Origin: Sphaerotilus mobilis
GTDB taxonomy: Bacteria > Pseudomonadota > Gammaproteobacteria > Burkholderiales > Burkholderiaceae_C
Length of the DNA stretch: 64,000 bases
Assembly: GCF_004216565.1 (NCBI RefSeq)
Contig: NZ_SGWV01000008.1
Coordinates: 682,001-746,000 of the forward strand
Direction of reading: 5' to 3'
The translations under genes and the position numbers were made by a program. Below are positions 43,830 through 52,823 of this stretch, in pieces; the first letter of the stretch is position 1; each line of letters opens with the position of its first letter. The notes below the pieces were generated by a model that saw only the letters and a list, made by a program, of their open reading frames with translations, ran no database searches and had not been told where the DNA came from.

Positions 43830-44810
43830 ATGAAGCGTCTTTCCATCCTTGCCGCCGCCGTCCTCGTCGCCGGCACCGCTTCGGCCCAGAACCAGCCGGT
43901 CATCGGCCTGATCACCAAGACCGAGACCAACCCCTTCTTCGTCAAGATGAAGGAAGGCGCTGAAGCCGAAGCCAAGAAGCTGGGCGCCAAGCTGCTGTCG
44001 GCTGCCGGCAAGCAAGACGGCGACACCGCCGGCCAGATCACCGCGATGGAGAACATGGTTGCCGCTGGCGCCAAGACCATCCTGATCACGTCGTCGGGCG
44101 ACGCCATCGTCCCGACCATCAAGAAGATCAAGGCCCAAGGCGTGCAAGTCATCGCCCTGGACAGCCCCGTGCCGGAAGCGGACGCCCTGTTCGCCACCAA
44201 CAACTACAAGGCCGGCGAGCTGATCGGCGCCTACGCCAAGGCCACGCTGGGCGGCAAGAAGCCCGTCATCGCCACGCTGGACCTGTTCCCCGGCCACCCG
44301 GTCGGCGCGCAGCGCCACAACGGCTTCCTGGCCGGCATGGGCCTGAAGACCCTGCCCGCCGAGAGCAACGAGCTGGCCCAGCCGGCTGATGTGGCTTGCA
44401 TGGCCGACTCCTTCGGCGACGCCGCCAAGGGCCAGACCGGCATGGAAAACTGCCTGCAGAAGAACAGCAACATCAACGTCGTCTACGCGATCAACGAACC
44501 CGCCGCCGCCGGTGCCTACAAGGCGCTGAAGGCCGCTGGCAAGGAAAAGGACGTCGTGATCCTGGGCGTGGACGGCATGTGCTCGAACGGTGTGGGCAAC
44601 GTCGAGAAGGGCGTGATCGCCGCGACGTCGATGCAGTACCCGCTGAAGATGGCAACGATGGGCGTGGCCGCTGGCGTCAAGTACGCCAAGGACGGCAAGC
44701 GCCAGACCGGCTACACCGACACCGGTGTGGACCTGGTCGCTGCCAAGGCTGTCGCCGGCGTCAAGAGCATCGACACCAAGACCGCTCGCGGCCAGTGCTG
44801 GGGCGACTGA
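43830..44810 (+). CDS. frcB: Sugar ABC transporter substrate-binding protein (FrcB-like)
   Basis: 326 residues; AGGAGACAAC precedes the ATG. A signal peptide ends TASA. The mature protein belongs to the periplasmic-binding-protein type 1 group: QPVIGLITKTETNPFFVKM, MVAAGAKTILITSSGDAIVP, VIALDSPVPEADALFATNN, and the hinge region LGVDGMCSNGVGNVEKG. The wording is close to fructose/ribose-type binders of the Frc system. It is first of the operon with the permease and ATPase; a terminator-like hairpin follows it, which would raise its level relative to them. Confidence 0.85.
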   Translation: MKRLSILAAAVLVAGTASAQNQPVIGLITKTETNPFFVKMKEGAEAEAKKLGAKLLSAAGKQDGDTAGQITAMENMVAAGAKTILITSSGDAIVPTIKKIKAQGVQVIALDSPVPEADALFATNNYKAGELIGAYAKATLGGKKPVIATLDLFPGHPVGAQRHNGFLAGMGLKTLPAESNELAQPADVACMADSFGDAAKGQTGMENCLQKNSNINVVYAINEPAAAGAYKALKAAGKEKDVVILGVDGMCSNGVGNVEKGVIAATSMQYPLKMATMGVAAGVKYAKDGKRQTGYTDTGVDLVAAKAVAGVKSIDTKTARGQCWGD

Positions 44811-44890
44811 TGAGCCTGCGGTCCTGACCCGTCAGGATCCGGCCCATGCAGCGCGCGTCGCCGGCTTGCCGGTGACGCGCGACTGACCTG

Positions 44891-44915
44891 AAAGCCCCGT
44901 GAACACGGGGCTTTT
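44891..44915 (+). terminator. Hairpin with T-run after the binding-protein gene
   Basis: GCCCCGT and ACGGGGC form a stem with a GAAC loop, flanked by AAA and TTTT. It is a good intrinsic terminator by shape, 80 bases after the frcB stop. As the permease follows, partial read-through would give the binding protein in excess, as in many ABC operons. Confidence 0.7.
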
Positions 44916-44981
44916 CTTTCTCACTGTGCATGACGACGGCGCGTCCGCTTGTTCGAGGCACACCACCAGCGAGCCCATTCC

Positions 44982-45941
44982 ATGAATTCGCTCAAAGCCA
45001 AGCTCCCTCCGATCGGGACACTGGGCCCGGCCATCGCGCTGATCCTGGCCTGTGCCTTCTTCTCGTTCCAGCACGAGCGTTTCCTCACGCTGCAGAACTT
45101 CTCGCTGATCCTGCAGCAGGTGATGGTGGTGGGCACCATCGCCATCGGCCAGACGCTGATCATCCTGACCGCCGGCATCGACCTGTCCTGCGGCATGGTC
45201 ATGGCGCTGGGCTCCATCGTGATGACCAAGGTCGCCGCCGACTACGGCCTGAGCGCACCGGTCGCCATCCTCTGCGGCATTGCCGTGACCACGCTGTTCG
45301 GCCTGATCAACGGCCTGCTGGTCACCCGCATCAAGCTGCCACCCTTCATCGTCACGCTGGGCACGCTGAACATCGCCTTCGCGGTGACGCAGCTCTACTC
45401 GCGTGCCCAGACCGTCACCAACATCCCCGACGGCATGAACCTGCTGGGCGAGACCTTCGGCCTGGGCGGCGCCCGCGTCGCCTACGGCACGGTGCTGATG
45501 CTCGGGCTCTACCTGGTGATGTGGCTGTGGCTGCGCGAGACCGCGCCCGGCCGCCACGTCTATGCCGTGGGCAACAACCCCGAGGCCACGCGCCTGACCG
45601 GCATCCCGACCGAACGTGTGTTGCTGACCGTCTATGCCCTGGCGGGCGTGTTCTACGGCATCGCCTCGATGCTGGCGGTGGCCCGCACCGGCGCCGGTGA
45701 CCCGAACGCCGGCCAGACCGAAAACCTCGACGCCATCACCGCCGTGGTGCTGGGCGGCACCAGCCTGTTCGGTGGTCGCGGCATCCTGCTGGGCACCCTG
45801 GTCGGCGCGCTGATCGTCGGCGTGTTCCGCAACGGCCTGACCCTGATGGGCGTGTCGTCGGTCTACCAGATCCTGGTGACCGGCATCCTGGTGATCCTGG
45901 CCGTGGCCACGGATCAGATGTCTCGCAAGGGAGGTCGCTGA
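44982..45941 (+). CDS. frcC: Sugar ABC transporter permease (FrcC-like)
   Basis: 319 residues from ATG 44982. About 9-10 membrane segments include AIALILACAFFSF, MVVGTIAIGQTLIILTAGID and VAILCGIAVTTLFGLINGLL. EAA-like cytoplasmic loop residues (AVGNNPEATRLTGIPTERVL) are typical of the BPD-transp-2/RbsC family. It forms the membrane pore with the ATPase FrcA-like protein encoded one base downstream. Confidence 0.85.
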   Translation: MNSLKAKLPPIGTLGPAIALILACAFFSFQHERFLTLQNFSLILQQVMVVGTIAIGQTLIILTAGIDLSCGMVMALGSIVMTKVAADYGLSAPVAILCGIAVTTLFGLINGLLVTRIKLPPFIVTLGTLNIAFAVTQLYSRAQTVTNIPDGMNLLGETFGLGGARVAYGTVLMLGLYLVMWLWLRETAPGRHVYAVGNNPEATRLTGIPTERVLLTVYALAGVFYGIASMLAVARTGAGDPNAGQTENLDAITAVVLGGTSLFGGRGILLGTLVGALIVGVFRNGLTLMGVSSVYQILVTGILVILAVATDQMSRKGGR

Positions 45942-45942
45942 G

Positions 45943-46752
45943 ATGAGCGCACAACTGCAAACGACGACGCCGCAGATCGTCATGAAGGCCACCGGCCTGA
46001 TCAAGCGCTACGGCCAGGTCACGGCCCTGGACGGCGCCGACTTCGAGCTGCGGGCCGGCGAGATCCTCGCGGTCATCGGCGACAACGGCGCGGGCAAGTC
46101 CTCGCTGATCAAGTGCCTGTCGGGCGCGACGATTCCCGATGAAGGCTCGATCGAGCTGGACGGCAAGACCATCCACTTCAAGAGCCCCATCGACGCCCGC
46201 CGCGTCGGCATCGAGACGGTCTACCAGGACCTCGCGGTGGCCCCGGCCATGACGATCGCCGAGAACCTCTTCCTCGGTCGCGAGATCCGCCGCGCCGGCT
46301 TTGCCGGCAGCGTGCTGCGCATGATCGACAAGAAGAAGATGCTGGAGCAGAGCATCGCCCGCATGAACGACCTGAAGGTCGGCATCCGCTCGATGACGCA
46401 GGCGGTCGAGACCTTGTCCGGCGGCCAGCGGCAGTGTGTCGCGGTGGCGCGTGCGGCGGCCTTCGCCGAGCACGTGGTCATCCTCGACGAGCCGACCGCG
46501 GCGCTGGGCGTCAAGGAAGGCAACATGGTGCTGGAGCTGATCCGCCGGGTCCGCGACAAGGGCCTGCCGGTGATCCTGATCTCGCACAACATGCCGCACG
46601 TCTTCGAGATCGCCGACCGCATCCACGTCGCCCGCCTGGGTCGCCGTGCCGCCGTCCTGAACCCGAAGAAAATCAGCATGAGCGACACGGTCGCGGTGAT
46701 GACGGGTGCGATGCCGCCCGATCAGATCCCGGCCGAGTGCCTGGCGCACTGA
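45943..46752 (+). CDS. frcA: Sugar ABC transporter ATP-binding protein (FrcA-like)
   Basis: 269 residues, a single nucleotide-binding domain: Walker A GDNGAGKSSLIK, signature LSGGQRQCVAVARA, Walker B VVILDEPTAALG and the switch His in LISHNMPHVF. A single domain of this length is characteristic of the Frc type; ribose or xylose homologues usually have two. It starts one base after the permease gene. Confidence 0.87.
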   Translation: MSAQLQTTTPQIVMKATGLIKRYGQVTALDGADFELRAGEILAVIGDNGAGKSSLIKCLSGATIPDEGSIELDGKTIHFKSPIDARRVGIETVYQDLAVAPAMTIAENLFLGREIRRAGFAGSVLRMIDKKKMLEQSIARMNDLKVGIRSMTQAVETLSGGQRQCVAVARAAAFAEHVVILDEPTAALGVKEGNMVLELIRRVRDKGLPVILISHNMPHVFEIADRIHVARLGRRAAVLNPKKISMSDTVAVMTGAMPPDQIPAECLAH

Positions 46753-46789
46753 TCGCCCATCTGTCGAGCCGTCCCGCTCGCCACCACCC

Positions 46790-46824
46790 GGCAAGCCCCT
46801 GACCCGCAACGGCAGGGGCTTGCC
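46790..46824 (+). terminator. 12-bp perfect hairpin between importer ATPase and mutarotase genes
   Basis: GGCAAGCCCCTG and CAGGGGCTTGCC are exact inverted arms around an 11-base loop. There is no T-run, so it may be an RNA stability or attenuation element rather than a full stop. It lies 38 bases after the ATPase stop. Confidence 0.5.
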
Positions 46825-46842
46825 CGTCCACAGGAGTCCCAC

Positions 46843-47313
46843 ATGCTCAAGGGCATCGATCCGCTGATCAGCCCCGACCTGCTCAAGGTCCTGGCCGACA
46901 TGGGCCATGGCGACGAGATCGTCATCGCCGACGCCAACTTCACCGCCGCCAGCCTGGCGATCGGCCCGGACGGCGTGCGCAAGCCGCTGGTGCACCTGCC
47001 GGGCGCGGGCATCCTGCGCACCGTGCAGGCCGTCATGGGCCTGCTGCCGCTGGATGTGGCGGTCGAGCAGCCGGTCGCCTACATGCACGTCAGCGGCCAG
47101 CCCGAGGGCTACCGCAGCCGGCTGCAACGTGATGTCGTGCAGTGGCTGGAGCAGAACGGTCACACCCGGCCGGGACAATGTCAGGCGATCGAACGTTTCG
47201 CTTTCTATGATCGCGTGCGCACCGCCTATGCGATCGTGCTGACCAGCGACCTGCAGCCCTATGGCAACGTGATCCTGAAGAAGGGCGTGATCGGCGAGGC
47301 GCTCGAGGCATGA
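46843..47313 (+). CDS. RbsD/FucU-family sugar mutarotase
   Basis: 156 residues: MLKGIDPLISPDLLKVLADM, GDEIVIADANFTAAS and AFYDRVRTAYAIVLTSDLQP are typical of RbsD/FucU proteins. These proteins interconvert anomers of the sugar brought in by the importer. The wording is closer to FucU than RbsD, so L-fucose or a related sugar is possible. CACAGGAG precedes the ATG. It lies in the operon with the ABC transporter. Confidence 0.85.
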   Translation: MLKGIDPLISPDLLKVLADMGHGDEIVIADANFTAASLAIGPDGVRKPLVHLPGAGILRTVQAVMGLLPLDVAVEQPVAYMHVSGQPEGYRSRLQRDVVQWLEQNGHTRPGQCQAIERFAFYDRVRTAYAIVLTSDLQPYGNVILKKGVIGEALEA

Positions 47314-47365
47314 CGCCCTGATCCTCCAACCGTCCTCACGGACCACGCTCCCCTGCCCTGCCGCC

Positions 47366-48664
47366 GTGGCCTACGAACCCATCGCCCCCAGCCCCGGCCC
47401 GACCGGATCGGTCCCCCCGTCACGCGGCAGCGATGCCCGCGGGGCTGAGCCGACCTCGCAACTGCGCCCGCGTGGCTCGAACCACGCCGGCATGCGGCAG
47501 TACAACGAACGGGTGGTGCTGCAGGCCATCCGCCTGCACGGCGACCTGCCCAAGGCCGACCTGGCGCGGCTGACGCACCTGAGCACGCAGACGGTCTCGC
47601 TGATCGTCAATGCGCTGCTGGCGGACGGTCTGCTGGTCAAGCGCGAGCCGCTGCGCGGACGCATCGGCCAGCCCTCGGTGCCGATCGCGCTGAACCCGGA
47701 CGGGGCCTATGCCATCGGCGTGAAGATCGGCCGGCGCAGCATGGATGTGCTGGTCATCGACTTCACCGGCGCGGTGCGCGAACGCTCCAGCGTCAGCTAC
47801 GACTTCCCCAACCCGCTGACCTTGTTCGACGACCTGCAGCGCCTGCTGGATCGCTCGGTGACCAGCCTGGGCGCGGGCGCCGAACGGCTGGCCGGCATCG
47901 GCATCGCGACGCCGCTGTCGCTGGGCAGCTGGCAGGCCCTGCTGGGCGTGGCCGATGCCCAGGCCAGCCGCTGGGACGAGATCGACCTGGCCCAGCGCGT
48001 CGGCGAGATGACGACGCTGCCGGTGCAAGTCATCAAGGACACCTCGGCGGCCTGTGTGGCCGAGCTGGTCTCGGGCCGCGGGCGCTCGATGCACAGCTTT
48101 CTCTACCTCTTCGTCGACACCTTCGTCGGCGGCGGGCTGGTGATCGACAGCCACCTCTACAACGGCGCGCGTGGCAATGCCGGTGCGGTGGGCTCGATGC
48201 CGCTGCACGCAGCCGGCGGACCTGCCGGCGTGCCGCCGCAGGTGCTGAGCGCCGCCTCGCTGTTCAACCTGCAGCAGCTCTACGAGGCTGCCGGGCTGGA
48301 CCCGCAAGCCGCCATCGACGGCCGCGCGCTGGAGCCGCCCTGGGCCAGCCACACCCGCGTCTGGCTGCGCAACGCGGCCCAGGCGATGGCGCTGGCGACG
48401 GTCAACGCGACCTGCCTGCTCGACCTCGACGACGTGGTGGTCGACGGCGTGTTCGGCCGCGAGCTGCTGTCGCGCCTGATCGCCCACCTCGAAGAGGCGC
48501 TGGACATGCACAACTGGGAAGGCATCAGCCGACCCAGCGTGCGCGCCGGCACGATCGGCTCGGACGCCCGCGCGATGGGCGGCGCCCTGCTGCCGCTGTA
48601 CGCGGCCTTCGCGCCCGATCCGGAAGTCTTCCTGAAGACCCGCGCCAGCGGCGCCAGCACCTGA
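47366..48664 (+). CDS. ROK-family transcriptional regulator
   Basis: 432 residues from GTG 47366; an internal ATG at 47492 is an alternative start that keeps the DNA-binding domain. A winged helix-turn-helix (RLHGDLPKADLARLTHLSTQ, then TVSLIVNALLADGLLVKREP) precedes a ROK domain (AIGVKIGRRSMDVLVIDFTG, FLYLFVDTFVGGGLVIDSHL). The typical Zn-binding Cys set of ROK sugar kinases is absent, as usual for regulators of this type. It probably controls the importer and kinase through the palindromic sites near 43600-43731. Confidence 0.87.
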   Translation: MAYEPIAPSPGPTGSVPPSRGSDARGAEPTSQLRPRGSNHAGMRQYNERVVLQAIRLHGDLPKADLARLTHLSTQTVSLIVNALLADGLLVKREPLRGRIGQPSVPIALNPDGAYAIGVKIGRRSMDVLVIDFTGAVRERSSVSYDFPNPLTLFDDLQRLLDRSVTSLGAGAERLAGIGIATPLSLGSWQALLGVADAQASRWDEIDLAQRVGEMTTLPVQVIKDTSAACVAELVSGRGRSMHSFLYLFVDTFVGGGLVIDSHLYNGARGNAGAVGSMPLHAAGGPAGVPPQVLSAASLFNLQQLYEAAGLDPQAAIDGRALEPPWASHTRVWLRNAAQAMALATVNATCLLDLDDVVVDGVFGRELLSRLIAHLEEALDMHNWEGISRPSVRAGTIGSDARAMGGALLPLYAAFAPDPEVFLKTRASGAST

Positions 48665-48671
48665 GCCTGCC

Positions 48672-48700
48672 GCGCGGGCTGATGCACATCAAGCCCGCGC
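48672..48700 (+). terminator. Hairpin after the ROK regulator gene
   Basis: GCGCGGGCT and AGCCCGCGC form a 9-bp perfect stem with an 11-base loop, 8 bases after the stop. The next about 290 bases (48701-48990) contain no gene and lead to the chemosensory operon. No promoter there is convincing. Confidence 0.5.
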
Positions 48701-48990
48701 GCATCGCACCCGAACCGGGACGGACGTCGCCCGACGACGTTCGACGGGCGATGAATTGGGCAGTTCGGCACGGCTTATTCCAGATATCCCTGCGGGGTAT
48801 GGGGGTGTGGAATCCATCCACTCTCTGAGACGAACCGCAACGCCTGACAGCAGGCCAGCGGCCGTGTGTGCATGGACGGGCGATGGGTCACCGGGCTGGT
48901 GACCGGGCCTGGTTCGGTCACGGAGGTGGACCGGTTGCCACGGTGGTGGCCGGCCGTCGACACCCCACACCGCCCTTCTGGAGCCCGCCC

Positions 48991-50922
48991 ATGTCCCTCG
49001 TCCGCAAGTCCAGCTTCGCGTCCAAGGCACCCGATTCCGCCCTGCACGCGATCGCGGCTGGCATTCCCAAGTCCGTGGCCCGTGACGCGGACGCCCAGCG
49101 CAAGCGCGCCCGCACGCTGGCCAAGCAGCAGCAGGCCTCCGAGCGCGTCGCCTCGGCATCGAGCCAGCTGGCCGCGGGCATCAACGAGGCGGCTTCGGCG
49201 GCCGAGGAACTCAAGCGCGCCGCCACCCAGATCGCCACCGGCGCCGAAGAGGCCTCCGGCGCGGCCCAGGAGTCGCTGGCCGCCATCACCCAGGTGTCGG
49301 CCTCGATCACGCGCCAGATGGCCGCCGTGACCCAGGCGCAGCGCACCGCCCAAGGCATGCAGACGCTGGCCGCCGAGATCAACGGCCAGGTCGAGTCGAC
49401 CGTCAACAACGTCGCCACCGCCGCCCAGCGCCAGGCCGAGTCGGTCAAGATGGTTGCCGAGCTGGAGCGTCAGGCGGCCAACATTGGCGAGATCGTCAAG
49501 GCGGTCGCACGCATCGCCGACCAGACCAACCTCCTGGCCCTGAATGCCGCCATCGAGGCGGCCCGCGCGGGCAAGCATGGCAAGGGCTTTGCCGTGGTCG
49601 CCGACGAGGTGCGCACGCTGGCCGAGACCAGCGAGAAGAGCGCCAAGCAGATCCAGGACCTGGTCGGCCAGATCCAGGGCGAGGTCAAGACCATCGCCGA
49701 AGGCATCAACCTGGGCGCCGAGGCGGTCCGCAGCGAGGTCGAGAAAAGCTCGGTCATCCTCAAGCAGCTCGAACAGATCCGCCAGGACGCCGCCGAGATC
49801 GCCGCCGGTGCGGGCGAGATCGCCACCGCCGCCAGCCAGAGCAACGTCGCCGCGCAGCAGGCGCTCAAGGGCGCCGAGCAGATCGCCTCGGCTGCCAACG
49901 AGCAGTCCTCGGCCTGCGAGGAAGCCAACAAGACCGTGACCGAGCAGACCACCGCGCTGTCGCAGTGCGAGCAGACGGCCGCCGGCCTGTCGGAGATCGC
50001 CGACGAGCTGAAGAACTCGACCGACATCGCCAAGAGCGCCGAAGAGGTCGCCAGCGCCGCCGAGGAACTCTCCAGCGCGGTGCAGGAGATCAACCGCTCG
50101 GCCGCGCAGATCATGGTGGCGCTCGACCAGATCCGCAAAGGTGCGCAGACCCAGGCCGCCGCCAGCGCCGAGTCGGCCGCTGCGGTGACCCAGATCGAGA
50201 AGGGCGCGCAGATCGCCGAGACGCGCGCCAGCACGGCCAACGAGCGGGCCGGCGCGATCCGCACGCTGCTGGGCGACAACAAGCGGAACATCGACAGCCT
50301 GATCAGCGGCATCTCGAACAACGTCGGCACGACCGAGAGCAGCATCGCCCAGGTCAAGGACCTGGAGCTGGTCTCGCGCAAGATCGACAAGATCGTTGAC
50401 GCGATCACCCAGGTCTCGATCCAGACCAACATGCTGGCCGTCAACGGCAGCATCGAGGCGGCCCGTGCGGGCGAGTACGGCAAGGGCTTCGTCGTGGTCG
50501 CCACCGACATCCGCAACCTCGCGCACGACTCGGCCGAGAACGCTGACCGCATCAAGGACATGGTCAAGTCGATCCAGGACCAGATCGGCCTGGTCGGGCG
50601 TGACCTCAACGGCATCGTCAACGCCGCGCTGTCCGAGGTTGAGAAGGCCAAGGTCATCACCATCAGCCTGAACAAGATCGAGGGCGACGTGGCCGAGATC
50701 CAGAAGGGCAACCAGGAGGCCGTGAGCGCCGCCCAGGAAATCGCCACGGCGGTGACCCAGGTGAAGGTCGGCGTCGAGCAGGTCTCGGCCGCCGCTGCCC
50801 AGGCCGAGAAGGCGGCCGAACAGGCCGCTGCTGCCGCCAAGCAGCAGTCGCAGGGTGCCGAGGAACTGTCGGCCGCGATCGAGGAAATCGCCTCGCTCGC
50901 CGACGAGCTGCAGAGCGCCTGA
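48991..50922 (+). CDS. Soluble methyl-accepting chemotaxis protein with two signalling tips
   Basis: 643 residues without membrane segments. Almost the whole protein is coiled coil of the MCP type, with two hairpin tips: around residues 176-210 ([20 protein letters not shown]) and around 477-512 ([20 protein letters not shown]). Two tips in one chain would let one receptor bind two CheA/CheW sets, or form a tandem structure with both ends active. It starts at ATG 48991, as the only one that begins a plausible N-terminus. It is the first gene of the chemosensory operon, 47 bases before the CheW gene. Confidence 0.87.
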   Translation: MSLVRKSSFASKAPDSALHAIAAGIPKSVARDADAQRKRARTLAKQQQASERVASASSQLAAGINEAASAAEELKRAATQIATGAEEASGAAQESLAAITQVSASITRQMAAVTQAQRTAQGMQTLAAEINGQVESTVNNVATAAQRQAESVKMVAELERQAANIGEIVKAVARIADQTNLLALNAAIEAARAGKHGKGFAVVADEVRTLAETSEKSAKQIQDLVGQIQGEVKTIAEGINLGAEAVRSEVEKSSVILKQLEQIRQDAAEIAAGAGEIATAASQSNVAAQQALKGAEQIASAANEQSSACEEANKTVTEQTTALSQCEQTAAGLSEIADELKNSTDIAKSAEEVASAAEELSSAVQEINRSAAQIMVALDQIRKGAQTQAAASAESAAAVTQIEKGAQIAETRASTANERAGAIRTLLGDNKRNIDSLISGISNNVGTTESSIAQVKDLELVSRKIDKIVDAITQVSIQTNMLAVNGSIEAARAGEYGKGFVVVATDIRNLAHDSAENADRIKDMVKSIQDQIGLVGRDLNGIVNAALSEVEKAKVITISLNKIEGDVAEIQKGNQEAVSAAQEIATAVTQVKVGVEQVSAAAAQAEKAAEQAAAAAKQQSQGAEELSAAIEEIASLADELQSA

Positions 50923-50969
50923 GCGCCGCCCGTCTCCGCCCCCTTGTCTGCCTACCCAGGAGGTGTGCG

Positions 50970-52808
50970 ATGAGCACAGCCCTTGCCCTGCGTGACGATC
51001 ACGCCGATGCCGCCCTGCGCGGCAACCTCGCCCCCGGTGACCTCGAGGCGCAGGCCCGCGCGATCGCCGAGAACCGCGACGAACACGACGACCTTGACGA
51101 CAGCAACGATGGCGCCAGCCAGAACCGCCAGTTCGTGACCTTCTCGGTGGCCGGCGAGATGTTCGCGGTGCCGATGGCACCGGTGCAGGAAATCATCCGC
51201 GTGCCCGCCGTCGCCCACCTGCCGCTGGCGCCGCGCACGCTTGACGGCCTGGCCAATCTGCGTGGCCGGGTGCTGCCCATCATCAACCTGCGGCGCCTGT
51301 TCGGCTGCGACGAGCGCGCGAACGACGATGCCACCCGCGCCCTGGTCATCAACCTGGGCCAGCCGCTGGGCTTCGTGGTCGACCGGGTCGCCAGCGTCGT
51401 CACGATCGAGGCCGGCGAGATCGAGTCGGCCGACGCGATCCAGAGCATCGTCAGCGCCGACTACCTGACCGGCGTGATCAAGCGCGCCCGGTCCGATGGC
51501 GGCCACGACATGCTGCTGTCGATCGACTTCGAACGCCTGATCGATGGCCAGTTCAGCGGCATCGGCGCGCTGCGCGGGGCTGAGCGCGGTGGCACGGGCA
51601 ACAGCAACAGCCACAGCAACGGGAACGGCAACAGCCATGGCAACAGCCATGGCAACAGCGCCCTGGCAGGCCAGTCCGAGGCGGACCTGCAGGACGACGA
51701 TGTCGCCAGCGACGAGCTGCGCCTGGTCTCGTTCTCGGTCGCCAACCAGGAGTACGCGCTCGACATCGCCGAGGTGCAGGAGATCGTGCAACTGCCCGAG
51801 CGCATCAACGCCCTGCCCAACACGCCGCACCACGTGCTGGGCGTGATCTCGCTGCGTGAGCGGCTGCTGCCGCTGGTCAGCTTGCGCACGCTGTTCGGCC
51901 TGCCGCCACTGGACCATGCCGAACAGCACCGCATCGTGGTGACCTCGCTGCCCGGCGGCCTCAGCGTCGGTCTGGTGACCGATTCGGTCAAGGAGGTGCT
52001 GAGCGTGCCGCGCGCCCAGGCCGAGCCGATGCCGGGCATGTTGTCGGCCCAGCAGGACCTCGACGAGTTCTCGTCGATCTGCCGTCTCGACGGCGGCAAG
52101 CGCCTGGTGTCGATCATCGCCACCGACCGCCTGTTGCGCATGCCCGCGATCGAGCGGGCACTCGATGCCAGCCACCAACTTCTGAGCGAAGAAAGCAGCG
52201 CCATGCGCCAAGACCGCAACCGTCAAGACGATGCCGACGACCGGGCCGACAGCACCGATGACGACACCCAGGTGGTGATCTTCCGCCTCGGTGCCGAGGA
52301 GTTCGGCGTGCCGATCATGAGCGTGCAGGAGATCGTGCGCGTGCCCGAAGCCCTGACCCGCGTGCCCCGCACACCGGCCTTCGTCGAAGGCGTGATCAAC
52401 CTGCGCGGCACCGTGCTGCCGGTGATCGACCAGCGCAGCCGCCTCGGTCTGCCGACCATCGATCGCAACGACCAGCAACGCATCATGGTCTACCTGATCG
52501 GCGGCATGCGCACCGGCTTCATCGTCGACTCGGTGGCCGAGGTGCTGCGCATCCCGCGCGGCCAGATCGTGCCGGCGCCGACCCTGTCGACCGAACAGAG
52601 CCAGCTGATCGGCCGCGTGGCCAACCTCGAAGGCAGCAAGCGCCTGGTCATGCTGATCGAGCCCGCGCACCTGCTGCACGGCAACGAGATGCAGGCGATG
52701 GCGCAGCAGCTGGCCGCGCCGTCCGCAGCACTGTCCTCGTCAGCGTCGGCATCAGCGTCGTCCGCCGCCCGCAGCGACGACACCCGCGCCTACGCCCGAG
52801 CCGCCTGA
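50970..52808 (+). CDS. Triple-CheW scaffold protein
   Basis: 612 residues with three CheW domains at about 50-190, 250-400 and 430-575, starting QFVTFSVAGEMFAVPMAPV, RLVSFSVANQEYALDIAEV and QVVIFRLGAEEFGVPIMSV. Each has the ending LPIINLR/LPLVSLR/LPVIDQR-type strand. The linker between the first two is a low-complexity Gly/Asn/Ser/His run. CheW connects CheA to receptors, so three copies in one chain can cross-link a lattice, matching the double-tipped receptor encoded upstream. Confidence 0.9.
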   Translation: MSTALALRDDHADAALRGNLAPGDLEAQARAIAENRDEHDDLDDSNDGASQNRQFVTFSVAGEMFAVPMAPVQEIIRVPAVAHLPLAPRTLDGLANLRGRVLPIINLRRLFGCDERANDDATRALVINLGQPLGFVVDRVASVVTIEAGEIESADAIQSIVSADYLTGVIKRARSDGGHDMLLSIDFERLIDGQFSGIGALRGAERGGTGNSNSHSNGNGNSHGNSHGNSALAGQSEADLQDDDVASDELRLVSFSVANQEYALDIAEVQEIVQLPERINALPNTPHHVLGVISLRERLLPLVSLRTLFGLPPLDHAEQHRIVVTSLPGGLSVGLVTDSVKEVLSVPRAQAEPMPGMLSAQQDLDEFSSICRLDGGKRLVSIIATDRLLRMPAIERALDASHQLLSEESSAMRQDRNRQDDADDRADSTDDDTQVVIFRLGAEEFGVPIMSVQEIVRVPEALTRVPRTPAFVEGVINLRGTVLPVIDQRSRLGLPTIDRNDQQRIMVYLIGGMRTGFIVDSVAEVLRIPRGQIVPAPTLSTEQSQLIGRVANLEGSKRLVMLIEPAHLLHGNEMQAMAQQLAAPSAALSSSASASASSAARSDDTRAYARAA

Positions 52809-52823
52809 TCCGCGCGAACCGAC

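Noticed and set aside
48760-48800. A sigma-54-like promoter (GGCACGGCTTATTCC) upstream of the chemosensory operon
   Set aside because: The -24 GG is present but the -12 GC is missing at the correct spacing.
48775-51180. An 801-codon open frame on the minus strand opposite the chemoreceptor gene
   Set aside because: It is antisense to a clear MCP gene. High GC content removes stop codons from other frames, and the translation is Gly/Leu/Asp/Arg-rich without any recognisable domain.
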